DNA of 64,000 bases. Source: Streptococcus anginosus (GTDB taxonomy: Bacteria > Bacillota > Bacilli > Lactobacillales > Streptococcaceae). The stretch is taken from assembly GCF_900636475.1 (NCBI RefSeq), contig NZ_LR134283.1, positions 1,860,001 through 1,924,000 of the forward strand. The letters are read 5' to 3'. Every line of letters starts with the position of its first letter. Positions within the stretch are counted from its first letter, which is position 1. This document shows positions 1 to 7,892 of this stretch, piece by piece. The notes under the pieces were generated by a model. It was given only the letters and a program-made list of their open reading frames with translations. It was not told where the DNA came from and searched no databases. The position numbers were made by a program, and so were the translations under genes.

Positions 1-1293
1 CTGGAAGAGGGCAAGGTCAAGATGTATGTCTGCGGGCCGACCGTTTATAACTATATCCATGTCGGCAATGCTCGCTCCACCGTTGCTTTTGACACGATTC
101 GGCGCTATTTTGAGTATCGTGGGTATGAGGTGGCTTATATTTCCAATTTCACCGATGTGGATGATAAAATTATCAATCGAGCTAAGGAAGAGGGGATCAC
201 ACCTCAGGAAGTGGCAGACAAGTACATTGCGGCTTTTCGGGAAGATGTGACGACGCTGGGGGTTCAACCAGCTACCCAGCACCCGCGCGTAGTGGACTAC
301 ATGATGGACATCATTGATTTTGTGCAGGTCTTGGTGGATAAAGGATTTGCCTATGAGTCAGAGGGGGATATTTACTTTCGGGTTGAAAAGTCCTCTAATT
401 ACGCTAAGTTAGCCAATAAAACCCTAGCAGACTTAGAGCTTGGAGCTTCTGGTCGGACAGATGAAGAAACGGCCCGCAAGGAAAATCCAGTTGACTTTGC
501 TCTTTGGAAGGCTGCTAAGCCCGGTGAAATCTTCTGGGATAGCCCTTGGGGACCTGGTCGTCCAGGCTGGCATATCGAATGTTCCGTCATGGCGACAGAA
601 ATTCTGGGAGATACGATTGATATTCATGGCGGTGGAGCTGATTTAGAATTTCCGCACCATACTAATGAAATCGCTCAATCAGAAGCTAAAACTGGAAAGA
701 CCTTTGCCAACTACTGGATGCATAATGGCTTTGTCAATATTGATGATGTCAAAATGTCTAAGTCTCTGGGGAACTTCATTACCGTCCACGATGCCCTTAA
801 AACAATTGACGGACAAGTCTTGCGTTTCTTTTTTGCGACTCAGCACTACCGCAAGCCTATCAATTTTACAGAAAAAGCCGTTCACGATGCGGAAGTGAAT
901 CTAAAATATCTGAAAAATACTTACGAGCAACCCTTTACGGGAACGGTCAATTTGACAGAATTGCAGGTTTTTCTGGATAAATTTACAGCTGCTATGGACG
1001 AAGATTTCAATGCAGCAAATGGCATTACAGTCGTTTTTGAACTGGCTAAGTGGATTAATTCTGGTCATTACAGTCAAGAAGTAAAAACAGCTTTTGCTGA
1101 GCTTCTGCAAGTTTTTGGTATTGTCTTTACAGAAGAGGTACTGGATGCGGATATTGAAGCCTTGATTGAGCAGCGCCAAGCTGCGCGTGCTGCCAAGGAC
1201 TTTGCAACAGCTGATAAAATCCGTGATGAATTGGCAGCTAAAGGGATCAAGCTTTTAGATACCAAAGACGGAGTGAGGTGGATCCGTGATTGA
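1..1293 (+). CDS. cysS: Cysteinyl-tRNA synthetase, 5' end cut by window edge
   Basis: Class I cysteinyl-tRNA synthetase, which charges tRNA-Cys in the cytoplasm. The frame is open from base 1, so the first few codons lie outside the window. Seen: the zinc-binding Cys at the start of CGPTVYNY, the HIGH-type motif as HVGNAR, the zinc-site motif GWHIECS (about base 560-590), the KMSKS loop as KMSKSLGN (about base 750), and a helical C-terminal tRNA-binding region. The sequence agrees throughout with the streptococcal enzyme. The stop lies 8 bases inside mrnC, so the two genes are translationally coupled. This identification is secure; only the true start cannot be seen. Confidence 0.97.
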   Translation: MEEGKVKMYVCGPTVYNYIHVGNARSTVAFDTIRRYFEYRGYEVAYISNFTDVDDKIINRAKEEGITPQEVADKYIAAFREDVTTLGVQPATQHPRVVDYMMDIIDFVQVLVDKGFAYESEGDIYFRVEKSSNYAKLANKTLADLELGASGRTDEETARKENPVDFALWKAAKPGEIFWDSPWGPGRPGWHIECSVMATEILGDTIDIHGGGADLEFPHHTNEIAQSEAKTGKTFANYWMHNGFVNIDDVKMSKSLGNFITVHDALKTIDGQVLRFFFATQHYRKPINFTEKAVHDAEVNLKYLKNTYEQPFTGTVNLTELQVFLDKFTAAMDEDFNAANGITVVFELAKWINSGHYSQEVKTAFAELLQVFGIVFTEEVLDADIEALIEQRQAARAAKDFATADKIRDELAAKGIKLLDTKDGVRWIRD

Positions 1294-1690
1294 TGTCAAT
1301 CTTATAAATGGTATTGCCTTGGCTTTTGAAGGCGATGCTATCTACTCAACTTATATCCGTCGTCACTTGATTTTCCAGGGCTTGACAAAACCGAACCAGT
1401 TACACAGAGAAGCAACCAAGTATGTGTCGGCTCGTGCGCAAGCTAATCTCATTTCGCAAATGTTGGAAGAAAAAATTCTGACAGAAAAGGAAGAAGACAT
1501 TTATAAGCGTGGACGCAATGCCAATAGCCATACTAAAGCTAAAAACGCAGATATTGTAACCTATCGTATGTCGACAGGTTTTGAAGCCGTTCTGGGATAT
1601 TTACACATGACCGATCAAATCAAGCGTTTAGAAGAGCTGATTGATTGGTGTATTGTAAGAGTGGAGGGCGCACATCATGACAAAAACTGA
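1286..1690 (+). CDS. mrnC: Mini-ribonuclease 3 (MrnC)
   Basis: A 134-residue RNase III-like catalytic domain without a dsRNA-binding domain, the hallmark of Mini-III, which trims 23S rRNA ends in Firmicutes. Seen: GDAIYSTYIRRHLI near the N-terminus, which carries the catalytic Asp, and the basic KRGRNANSHTKAKNA segment. The start is GTG at 1286, overlapping the end of cysS, with a purine-rich GAGTGAGGTGG just upstream. The cysS-mrnC order is conserved in Firmicutes. Its stop overlaps the next gene by 14 bases. Confidence 0.93.
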   Translation: MIDVNLINGIALAFEGDAIYSTYIRRHLIFQGLTKPNQLHREATKYVSARAQANLISQMLEEKILTEKEEDIYKRGRNANSHTKAKNADIVTYRMSTGFEAVLGYLHMTDQIKRLEELIDWCIVRVEGAHHDKN

Positions 1691-2549
1691 TCTTTTAGAA
1701 TGGTTCCCTCAAGGGAGGCTTCAATCCAATCCAAATGCAAAAGAGGGTGAAGTGGCAATTCCCATTTCAAGTAATCAATGCTTGTTATTAAAAAGAAGCA
1801 GTCTGACAGAGCGAGAGCAAGAGCTCATTTCTTTACTGCTTGGGCAAGACTCTGCATTTGATGGTGGACCTTGGTATGATTATTTGGTTCATAACCGTGG
1901 CAAAATGCCTCAAAACGTTCAAAAGCTACAGTTCGTCCATTGTCATTTATTCCATTATGAAAATGAAACAATTGGGTCTTGGTTGGAAATGATGCGAACC
2001 ATACTGCCCAATAGAATAGCAGATTTTCAGCTGTCCTCTCAGGATTACATCTTTGTGCTGGATCAAATGCAATTAGTCCCTGTAAAAGATGTTCTTCGTG
2101 ATACTTTATCGGCTATCGAATATGATTTTAGCTTAACTCTGACGATTCAAATCGGGCAAATTTGGCCTCTAATTTTTGAAGAAAGTTATCCAGAACTTTT
2201 TCAAGCGGAAAATGCTCTTTTTGTCAAATGGTGGGAGCAGGTTCAGCATTCCAATGTGCATTCTTTTTCCCACCTCTTTTTGTGGGGGATTGGTCAAAAG
2301 GATTTCATATTGCCAATTTTAACGAAGAAACTTCATCAATTGATTGAAAGTCAGGATCAGCTCGTTGATATTATTGCAGCTTTGTGGGAAAATACGGCGG
2401 TTGTGACAAAAGCTGCCCAGCAGTTGTATATTCATCGGAACACTTTACAATATCACATTGATAAATGGGAAGAATTGACGGGTTTACAGCTAAAAGACCT
2501 AACAGATTTGACGCTATGTTATCATGTTATTTTAACTGATTTATTCTAA
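1677..2549 (+). CDS. PucR/CdaR-type helix-turn-helix regulator
   Basis: A 290-residue protein whose last 60 residues form a PucR C-terminal helix-turn-helix: TKAAQQLYIHRNTLQYHIDKW followed by a short LxDLTLCYHVIL tail. The N-terminal 220 residues match no domain I can name; PucR/CdaR proteins usually carry a sensory domain there. The ATG lies inside mrnC, so it may be co-transcribed with cysS-mrnC. The next gene is msmK, so a role in regulating sugar uptake is an attractive inference, but nothing in the sequence proves it. The protein is full length and looks intact. Confidence 0.75.
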   Translation: MTKTDLLEWFPQGRLQSNPNAKEGEVAIPISSNQCLLLKRSSLTEREQELISLLLGQDSAFDGGPWYDYLVHNRGKMPQNVQKLQFVHCHLFHYENETIGSWLEMMRTILPNRIADFQLSSQDYIFVLDQMQLVPVKDVLRDTLSAIEYDFSLTLTIQIGQIWPLIFEESYPELFQAENALFVKWWEQVQHSNVHSFSHLFLWGIGQKDFILPILTKKLHQLIESQDQLVDIIAALWENTAVVTKAAQQLYIHRNTLQYHIDKWEELTGLQLKDLTDLTLCYHVILTDLF

Positions 2550-2550
2550 T

Positions 2551-2583
2551 GTTTTGTGCACCCTGCACAAGACATTTTCTTTT
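2551..2583 (+). terminator. Intrinsic terminator between the regulator and msmK
   Basis: A ten-base-pair stem, GTTTTGTGCA / TGCACAAGAC with one G-U pair and a three-base loop, is followed by ATTTTCTTTT. It separates msmK from the cysS operon. Confidence 0.75.
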
Positions 2584-2602
2584 AAATTTGTTCACATTGC
2601 CA

Positions 2603-2631
2603 TAGACAAATAAAGCGTTTTCATATAGAAT
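2603..2631 (+). promoter_or_regulatory. msmK promoter with embedded cre-like box
   Basis: The -35 is TAGACA (2603-2608), then a 17-base spacer, then the -10 TAGAAT (2626-2631). Inside the spacer, AATAAAGCGTTTTCAT (2609-2624) matches 14 of 16 positions of the cre consensus WTGNAARCGNWWWCAW. A CcpA site inside the core promoter would predict repression by good sugars. Confidence 0.7.
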
Positions 2632-2661
2632 GAAATCATAACAACAAAGGAGTTCTATTTT

Positions 2662-3792
2662 ATGGTAGAATTAAATTTAAAAAATATTTACAAAAAATAT
2701 CCAAACAGCGAACATTACTCTGTAGAAGACTTCAACTTGAATATAAAAGATAAGGAATTCATCGTTTTCGTTGGTCCTTCAGGATGTGGGAAATCTACTA
2801 CACTTCGTATGATTGCTGGACTTGAAGATATCACGGAAGGTGAATGTTCAATTGATGGCCGCGTGGTCAATGATGTTGCGCCAAAAGATCGTGACATTGC
2901 CATGGTTTTCCAAAACTACGCTTTGTATCCACACATGACCGTGCATGACAATATGGCTTTTGGTTTGAAACTTCGTAAATACAGCAAGGATGATATTGAA
3001 AAACGTGTAAATGAAGCAGCAGAGATTCTTGGCTTGAAAGAATTTTTAGATCGTAAACCAGCTGACCTTTCAGGTGGTCAACGCCAACGTGTAGCGATGG
3101 GACGTGCTATTGTTCGTGATGCAAAAGTATTTCTTATGGATGAACCGCTTTCTAATTTGGATGCGAAATTGCGGGTATCTATGCGGGCAGAAATTGCTAA
3201 AATCCACCGTCGTATTGGGGCAACCACTATCTATGTTACCCATGACCAAACAGAAGCAATGACTTTGGCTGATCGTATCGTTATCATGTCTGCAACAAAG
3301 AATCCTTCAGGAACGGGGACAATTGGACGTATAGAACAAATCGGTACCCCACAAGAAGTTTACAAAAACCCAGTCAATAAATTTGTTGCAGGCTTTATCG
3401 GAAGCCCAGCGATGAACTTCATCAATGTAACTTTGAAAGGTGATGAAATTGTAGCACAAGACCTTTCTCTGAAAGTACCAGAAGGTGCCTTGAAGGTACT
3501 TCGTGAAAAAGGCTATGAAGGCAAGAAACTCATTTTTGGTATTCGTCCAGAAGACATCAATACAGAAGCTGCTTTCCTTGAAACCTTCCCAGATTCAGTT
3601 GTACATGCTAAAATTTCTGTATCTGAATTACTTGGTTCTGAATCTCATTTGTATTGCCAAATTGCAGATAATGAATTTATTGCCAAAGTAGACGCTCGTG
3701 ATTACCTCAAAGCTGGAGCAGGTATTGACCTTGGCTTTGACTTGAACAAAGCACACTTCTTTGATCCAGAAACAGAAAAGACAGTTTACTAA
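2662..3792 (+). CDS. msmK: Sugar ABC transporter ATP-binding protein MsmK
   Basis: A MalK/UgpC-type ATPase of 376 residues that powers carbohydrate ABC importers. In streptococci one MsmK is commonly shared by several sugar transporters whose permeases are encoded elsewhere. Seen: Walker A GPSGCGKSTT (about residue 38), Q-loop, signature LSGGQRQRVAMGRA (about 138), Walker B VFLMDEP, and the H-loop in YVTHDQTEAMT. The C-terminal third has the OB-fold regulatory domain with the FGIRPEDI motif. It is transcribed alone with its own promoter and terminator and has no permease genes nearby, which fits the shared-ATPase role. Confidence 0.95.
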   Translation: MVELNLKNIYKKYPNSEHYSVEDFNLNIKDKEFIVFVGPSGCGKSTTLRMIAGLEDITEGECSIDGRVVNDVAPKDRDIAMVFQNYALYPHMTVHDNMAFGLKLRKYSKDDIEKRVNEAAEILGLKEFLDRKPADLSGGQRQRVAMGRAIVRDAKVFLMDEPLSNLDAKLRVSMRAEIAKIHRRIGATTIYVTHDQTEAMTLADRIVIMSATKNPSGTGTIGRIEQIGTPQEVYKNPVNKFVAGFIGSPAMNFINVTLKGDEIVAQDLSLKVPEGALKVLREKGYEGKKLIFGIRPEDINTEAAFLETFPDSVVHAKISVSELLGSESHLYCQIADNEFIAKVDARDYLKAGAGIDLGFDLNKAHFFDPETEKTVY

Positions 3793-3822
3793 TTTACAAC
3801 GCCTCTAGAATAAATTAATAAG

Positions 3823-3867
3823 AAAATGCAGGATGCCTTGTTTGATGCAAGACTCCTGCATTTTTTT
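3823..3867 (+). terminator. msmK terminator
   Basis: An 11-base perfect stem, AAAATGCAGGA / TCCTGCATTTT, with a 20-base loop runs into a T7 tract. Confidence 0.9.
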
Positions 3868-3932
3868 ATAGAAGAAAATTTGGATTTAACTGTAAAGTGA
3901 TTTATAAATAAGAAGAAGCATTTTAAATTTTA

Positions 3933-3948
3933 TGTTATACTAAAGCTA
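3933..3948 (+). promoter_or_regulatory. Extended -10 promoter that makes rlmB mRNA leaderless
   Basis: TATGTTATACT places a TGn extended element directly before the -10 TATACT (3936-3941). The expected start of transcription, about seven bases on, coincides with the ATG at 3948. No ribosome-binding site is present before the ATG. No convincing -35 is visible, as is usual for extended -10 promoters. Confidence 0.65.
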
Positions 3949-4679
3949 TGGAAAATAATGATATTGTCTACGGTGTACATGCTGTGACGGAAGCTCTCAT
4001 GGCCAATACTGGGAATAAACTCTATATTCAAGATGACCTACGTGGGAAAAATGTTGCTAAGATGAAAGATTTGGCAGCAGAAAAAAAGGTTTCTATTTCT
4101 TGGACAAGCAAAAAAACACTGCAAGAAATGACAGACGGTGCCGTTCATCAAGGTTTTGTCTTGCGCGTTTCGGAATTTGCCTATACAGACTTTGAAGCGA
4201 TGTTAAAAATGGCAGAGCGAGAAGAGAATCCTCTGCTGCTCATTTTAGATGGTCTAACAGATCCACATAATTTGGGCTCGATTCTGCGGACAGCTGACGC
4301 GACAAATGTTACAGGCGTCATTGTTCCTAAGCATCGGGCGGTTGGTGTTACGCCGGTCGTCGCAAAGACCTCTACTGGTGCGGTGGAGCATATTCCCATT
4401 GCTCGTGTGACCAATCTTAGTCAAACTCTGGATAAACTAAAACATGCAGGTTTTTGGATTTTTGGCACAGATATGAATGGCACCCCTTCGACTAAGTGGA
4501 ATACGGCAGGTAAACTGGCTCTGATTATCGGCAATGAAGGCAAGGGCATTTCTGCTAATATTAAAAAGCAAGTTGATGAAATGCTTACCATTCCTATGAA
4601 TGGACATGTGCAGAGCCTTAATGCTAGTGTGGCGGCGGCTATTCTCATGTATGAAGTCTTTAGAAATCGGGTGGGCTAA
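3948..4679 (+). CDS. rlmB: 23S rRNA (guanosine-2'-O-)-methyltransferase, RlmB/TrmH family
   Basis: A SPOUT-class methyltransferase of 243 residues. The N-terminal 70 residues form the substrate-binding domain (YGVHAVTEAL). The C-terminal knot region shows the three family motifs: NLGSILRTADA, IIGNEGKGIS and SLNASVAAAILMYEV. RlmB methylates the ribose of a conserved guanosine in 23S rRNA. The start at 3948 gives the canonical N-terminus, and the mRNA probably begins there. The stop overlaps the ATG of the next gene (TAATG). Assignment to RlmB rather than another TrmH paralogue rests on overall resemblance. Confidence 0.88.
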   Translation: MENNDIVYGVHAVTEALMANTGNKLYIQDDLRGKNVAKMKDLAAEKKVSISWTSKKTLQEMTDGAVHQGFVLRVSEFAYTDFEAMLKMAEREENPLLLILDGLTDPHNLGSILRTADATNVTGVIVPKHRAVGVTPVVAKTSTGAVEHIPIARVTNLSQTLDKLKHAGFWIFGTDMNGTPSTKWNTAGKLALIIGNEGKGISANIKKQVDEMLTIPMNGHVQSLNASVAAAILMYEVFRNRVG

Positions 4680-5323
4680 TGCAAGTACTTGGAAGTTATG
4701 AGTTAGAAAAATATCAAACAGAAAAGTTTGAACCGATTATTTATAATATCTATCATAATAAAGGAGAAGATAATTATTGCTTTTGCTTTGAAATCACTGA
4801 GGAAGCAGATCAGTATCCCTTAGAGGATTTATTGACCCAATATTCCTTGAATTGCACGGATTTATACGGTCAAGAAAGTCAAGTAAATGGCACTTTGAAA
4901 TATCTGGTTGAGGTGGAAACCTCATCCAGTGATAAGGCGGATTTCATCAGTATTCTTAATTTTTCTACAATTTTAAATAAAGAGATTGTGAATTATGTAA
5001 AAGGAAAATATGAGTTCCTTGCTGAAAAGAGATGTATCAGTTCCTTTTATATGGGGGCTAAAAAAGTTGAAGTTCCTGTGCTTGCTTATCGAAGTGATAA
5101 CTCTGGGATGGTTTCTTTTAAAAATAAATATCCAGAAGGACAGTTAACAAATTTATTTTTAGAAGATAGAAGATATGATGTTGAATGTGAAGATGGGGAA
5201 TGGGTCTGTATTGAATTAATTAATGGCAAAGCAAACCTTATTTTAAAAGATTCAAAAGATGAATATTTCCAATATATTTTTGATTTGAAAGGCTTTCAAG
5301 CTGTCAGTCCTGTTTTAGACTGA
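4679..5323 (+). CDS. Conserved-looking protein of unknown function
   Basis: A 214-residue acidic cytoplasmic protein with no signal peptide, membrane segment or motif I recognise. Its ATG overlaps the rlmB stop, so it is translationally coupled to that gene. It is rich in aromatic residues and contains four cysteines. The first third (YNIYHNKGEDNYCFCFEITEE) and the last (FLEDRRYDVECEDGEWVCIELINGKANLILKD) read like a beta-rich fold. Base composition is slightly more AT-rich than rlmB. Coding potential is good, but function is unknown. Confidence 0.6.
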   Translation: MQVLGSYELEKYQTEKFEPIIYNIYHNKGEDNYCFCFEITEEADQYPLEDLLTQYSLNCTDLYGQESQVNGTLKYLVEVETSSSDKADFISILNFSTILNKEIVNYVKGKYEFLAEKRCISSFYMGAKKVEVPVLAYRSDNSGMVSFKNKYPEGQLTNLFLEDRRYDVECEDGEWVCIELINGKANLILKDSKDEYFQYIFDLKGFQAVSPVLD

Positions 5324-5417
5324 TCTAGCGAAATAACTTTCCAAAAAAGCAAGAAAGTTTAATAGCTAGCCCCCCAATAAGGTGGTAATTCAAAGCACCA
5401 TTAATAACCCACTTATG

Positions 5418-5442
5418 TCCATGGAGAAGACTCTCTGTGGGA
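5418..5442 (+). other. Hairpin in the leader before the DegV gene
   Basis: A stem of about ten pairs with one bulged G and two G-U pairs (TCCATGGAGA / TCTCTGTGGGA, loop AGAC) lies 24 bases before the ATG at 5467. It has no T tract, so it is not a standard terminator. The rest of 5324-5417 has no clear feature. Confidence 0.4.
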
Positions 5443-5466
5443 ACTAAAAAATGATGGAGAAAAAAG

Positions 5467-6336
5467 ATGACCTTTAAAATTTTAACCGATTCAACAGCAG
5501 ACTTGCCAGAAAACTGGACTCAGGAAAATGATGTGCAGGTCCTAGGCCTGACCATTCAGCTAGATGGCCAAACTTATGAGACAGTTGGTGCAGGCAAGCT
5601 GACCAGCCAAGAACTTCTGGATAAGATGGAGTCCGGCAGCAAGCCAACTACCAGCCAGATTAATGTCGGCCAGTTTGAAGATGTCTTTCGCGGCTATGCC
5701 AAGGAAGGAACGCCAGTTCTCTATGTAGCCTTTGCTTCGGCACTATCAGGTACTTATCAGAGTGCTGTCATGGCACGGGAGATAGTCTTGGAAGATTTTC
5801 CAGATGCACTGATTCGTATCATTGACACCAAGGCGGCTTCTATGGGTGAAGGACTTTTAGTCATGAAGGCGGCAGAAGCTAGAGCGGCTGGCCAGACCTT
5901 GGAGCAGACAGCAGACTTGATTGAGAGCTTGGTGCCGAAGGTCAAGACTTATTTTCTGGTTGATGACCTCAATCACCTCATGCGGGGCGGACGAATTTCA
6001 AAGACCGCAGCTCTTATGGGAAGTTTAGTCAATATTAAGCCAGTCATTGCAGTCAAGGGAGATGGAAGGCTGGATTCTGTGGCTAAAGTCCGTGGGAAGA
6101 AAAAGGCTCAGACTGAGGTGGTGCGCATGACCTTGGAGGATATTGCCGATCCGCGCGTGGTGATTGCTTATGCTGGAGCAGACAGCCAAGAGGTGGCTCA
6201 AGTCTTAAAAGAGCAACTTCTTATGTCAGAGCAAATCAATGATGTTTTAGTCTTGCCATTAGGTCCCGTTATTGCCACTCACACGGGTCCTGGAACTTTG
6301 GGACTATTCAGTATTGCCCATGAAAATCAAGATTAA
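5467..6336 (+). CDS. DegV family fatty-acid-binding protein
   Basis: A 289-residue DegV/FakB-type protein. Family members bind a fatty acid and present it to the kinase FakA so that exogenous fatty acids can be phosphorylated for lipid synthesis. Seen: the N-terminal signature ILTDSTADLP, the TSQINVGQF loop, the fatty-acid-contacting segment FASALSGTYQSA, the FLVDDLNHLMRGGRIS motif, and the C-terminal GPVIATHTGPGTLG. The length is typical. It is monocistronic between rlmB-orf and rplM. Streptococci carry several DegV paralogues, so the ligand preference is unknown. Confidence 0.9.
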   Translation: MTFKILTDSTADLPENWTQENDVQVLGLTIQLDGQTYETVGAGKLTSQELLDKMESGSKPTTSQINVGQFEDVFRGYAKEGTPVLYVAFASALSGTYQSAVMAREIVLEDFPDALIRIIDTKAASMGEGLLVMKAAEARAAGQTLEQTADLIESLVPKVKTYFLVDDLNHLMRGGRISKTAALMGSLVNIKPVIAVKGDGRLDSVAKVRGKKKAQTEVVRMTLEDIADPRVVIAYAGADSQEVAQVLKEQLLMSEQINDVLVLPLGPVIATHTGPGTLGLFSIAHENQD

Positions 6337-6378
6337 GCGAAATGAAACCGTTCTTTCATAAATAATTTATCAAATATA

Positions 6379-6408
6379 TTGACTTTTACCCCTAAAATTT
6401 GGTATGAT
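6379..6408 (+). promoter_or_regulatory. rplM-rpsI promoter
   Basis: The -35 is TTGACT (6379-6384) and the -10 is TATGAT (6403-6408), with an 18-base spacer. It lies just ahead of the L13 leader. Confidence 0.8.
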
Positions 6409-6421
6409 AGTAAACGGTATT

Positions 6422-6490
6422 GTTTACCCCATTTGTAAGGCCCCGGAACCTTCCAAATAACTTGCGGACCGGAACATCCGCCCTGTAAAC
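6422..6490 (+). promoter_or_regulatory. L13 ribosomal protein leader
   Basis: The leader is closed by GTTTAC (6422-6427) pairing with GTAAAC (6485-6490). It contains an inner GCGGA / TCCGC stem-loop (6464-6468 with 6477-6481) and an AAGG...CCTT element. Position and architecture match the Firmicutes L13 leader, thought to let L13 repress its own operon. Confidence 0.8.
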
Positions 6491-6517
6491 AAAAACGATA
6501 TTCATATAGGAGAAATC

Positions 6518-6964
6518 ATGAACAAAACAACATACATGGCTAAGCCAGGTGAAGTTGAACGTAAATGGTATGTAGTAGACGCTACTGATGTACCTCTTGG
6601 ACGCCTTTCTGCTGTTGTAGCAAGCGTACTTCGTGGAAAAAATAAACCAACTTTCACACCTCATACTGATACAGGTGACTTTGTGATTGTTATCAATGCT
6701 GAAAAAGTAAAATTAACTGGTAAAAAGGCAACTGATAAAGTTTACTACACTCACTCAATGTACCCAGGTGGATTGAAATCTATTACTGCTGGTGAACTCC
6801 GTTCTAAGAACGCTGTTCGTTTGATTGAAAAATCAGTTAAAGGTATGCTTCCACATAATACTCTTGGCCGTGCTCAAGGTATGAAATTGAAAGTATTTGT
6901 AGGCGCTGAACACACGCACGCTGCACAACAACCAGAAGTTCTTGATATTTCAGGACTTATCTAA
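6518..6964 (+). CDS. rplM: 50S ribosomal protein L13
   Basis: The complete 148-residue L13, an early-assembling large-subunit protein. Characteristic segments are [39 protein letters not shown] and [12 protein letters not shown] good ribosome-binding site (TAGGAG) lies 6 bases before the ATG. It is co-transcribed with rpsI 19 bases downstream and preceded by the L13 autoregulatory leader. Codon use is strongly biased, as expected for a ribosomal protein gene. Confidence 0.98.
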   Translation: MNKTTYMAKPGEVERKWYVVDATDVPLGRLSAVVASVLRGKNKPTFTPHTDTGDFVIVINAEKVKLTGKKATDKVYYTHSMYPGGLKSITAGELRSKNAVRLIEKSVKGMLPHNTLGRAQGMKLKVFVGAEHTHAAQQPEVLDISGLI

Positions 6965-6983
6965 GGAAAGGAACAAATAAGCT

Positions 6984-7376
6984 ATGTCACAAGCACAATA
7001 TGCAGGTACTGGACGTCGTAAAAACGCTGTTGCACGCGTTCGCCTTGTTCCAGGAACTGGTAAAATTACTGTAAACAAAAAAGATGTTGAAGAATACATC
7101 CCACATGCTGATCTTCGCCTTGTCATCAACCAACCATTCGCAGTTACTTCAACTGTTGGTCAATACGATGTTTTCGTAAATGTTGATGGTGGTGGCTACG
7201 CTGGTCAAGCAGGAGCTATCCGTCACGGTATCGCTCGTGCCCTTCTTCAAGTAGATCCAGACTTCCGCGATTCACTCAAACGCGCTGGTCTTCTTACACG
7301 TGATGCCCGTATGGTAGAACGTAAGAAACCAGGTCTTAAGAAAGCTCGTAAAGCATCACAATTCTCAAAACGTTAA
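6984..7376 (+). CDS. rpsI: 30S ribosomal protein S9
   Basis: The complete 130-residue S9. Seen: the conserved [19 protein letters not shown] start, the [19 protein letters not shown] core, and the basic tail ending SQFSKR, which reaches the P-site tRNA. It follows rplM in the usual order and ends in a strong terminator. The 3' end of rpsI is a known insertion site for streptococcal integrative elements, and possible integrase debris lies immediately downstream. Confidence 0.98.
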   Translation: MSQAQYAGTGRRKNAVARVRLVPGTGKITVNKKDVEEYIPHADLRLVINQPFAVTSTVGQYDVFVNVDGGGYAGQAGAIRHGIARALLQVDPDFRDSLKRAGLLTRDARMVERKKPGLKKARKASQFSKR

Positions 7377-7403
7377 GAACCAGCTACAATACAGACTTTA
7401 CAG

Positions 7404-7435
7404 CACTTCATGGTTGCCACCATGGGGTGTTTTTT
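7404..7435 (+). terminator. rplM-rpsI terminator
   Basis: An 11-pair stem, CACTTCATGGT / ACCATGGGGTG with two G-U pairs and a TGCC loop, is followed by T6. Confidence 0.88.
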
Positions 7436-7560
7436 GATGCGTTCTTTGAAGAATTGCCACCCAAATTGCCACCATTATTTTTTAAGGTTGCGATAGGCAA
7501 TTTCTCCAACGGCCATTGGAACGATGTTAGAGGTATTGATGTAGTTTTTAGTTATGTAGT
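7408..7560 (-). pseudogene. Possible integrase C-terminal remnant beside rpsI
   Basis: On the minus strand a 42-codon open stretch reads ...EKLPIATLKNNGGNLGG, continues NSSKNASKNTPWWQP, and then stops. It is closed upstream by a stop and has no start. Its position against the 3' end of rpsI, with the tail overlapping the rpsI terminator, is what a tyrosine integrase of an rpsI-inserted element would leave behind. The sequence is too short to prove family membership. An overlapping alternative frame (NYINTSNIVPMAVGEIAYRN) is also open. Confidence 0.3.
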
Positions 7561-7562
7561 TG

Positions 7563-7600
7563 TATTTATGTAGTTGTATTTATGAAGTTTTACCAGAGTG
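7563..7600. repeat. Tandem 14-base repeat
   Basis: TATGTAGTTGTATT occurs twice in a row (7563-7576 and 7577-7590), followed by a decayed third copy. Between here and 7860 I see no gene; 7789-7827 can form a hairpin (ATAGCC...GGCTAT). Confidence 0.6.
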
Positions 7601-7863
7601 CTTCCTATTTTACACACTATTTTTACGCTAATGTTTGTCATCATCAGTCATATAAGTAGTAAATTGTAGTCTGATGATTACTTCAAAAGTAGATAAATCA
7701 TTTCTTTCTTTGCTTAATTCTAAATTATATGAAAGTCAGAGCACTGTTTAAATGTTGCTGTTACAAACCAAGGAAAAAGAGATACAAAAATAGCCTCTAC
7801 AAACATATTGATTGTATGGGCTATTCTGTCAAAAATTACCAGCTAGGAAAAATAGCTATATTC

Positions 7864-7891
7864 TAAAAGCCCGATTTTTCGGGCTCTTTTT
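7864..7891. terminator. Bidirectional terminator downstream of the TetR gene
   Basis: AGCCCGA / TCGGGCT stem with a four-base loop. It is followed by CTTTTTT on the plus strand and preceded by AAAA, which gives TTTT on the minus strand. Confidence 0.85.
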
Positions 7892-7892
7892 T

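Noticed and set aside
7563..7600. Possible CRISPR or iteron array
   Set aside because: Only two intact 14-base units directly adjoining, with no spacers and no replication gene nearby.
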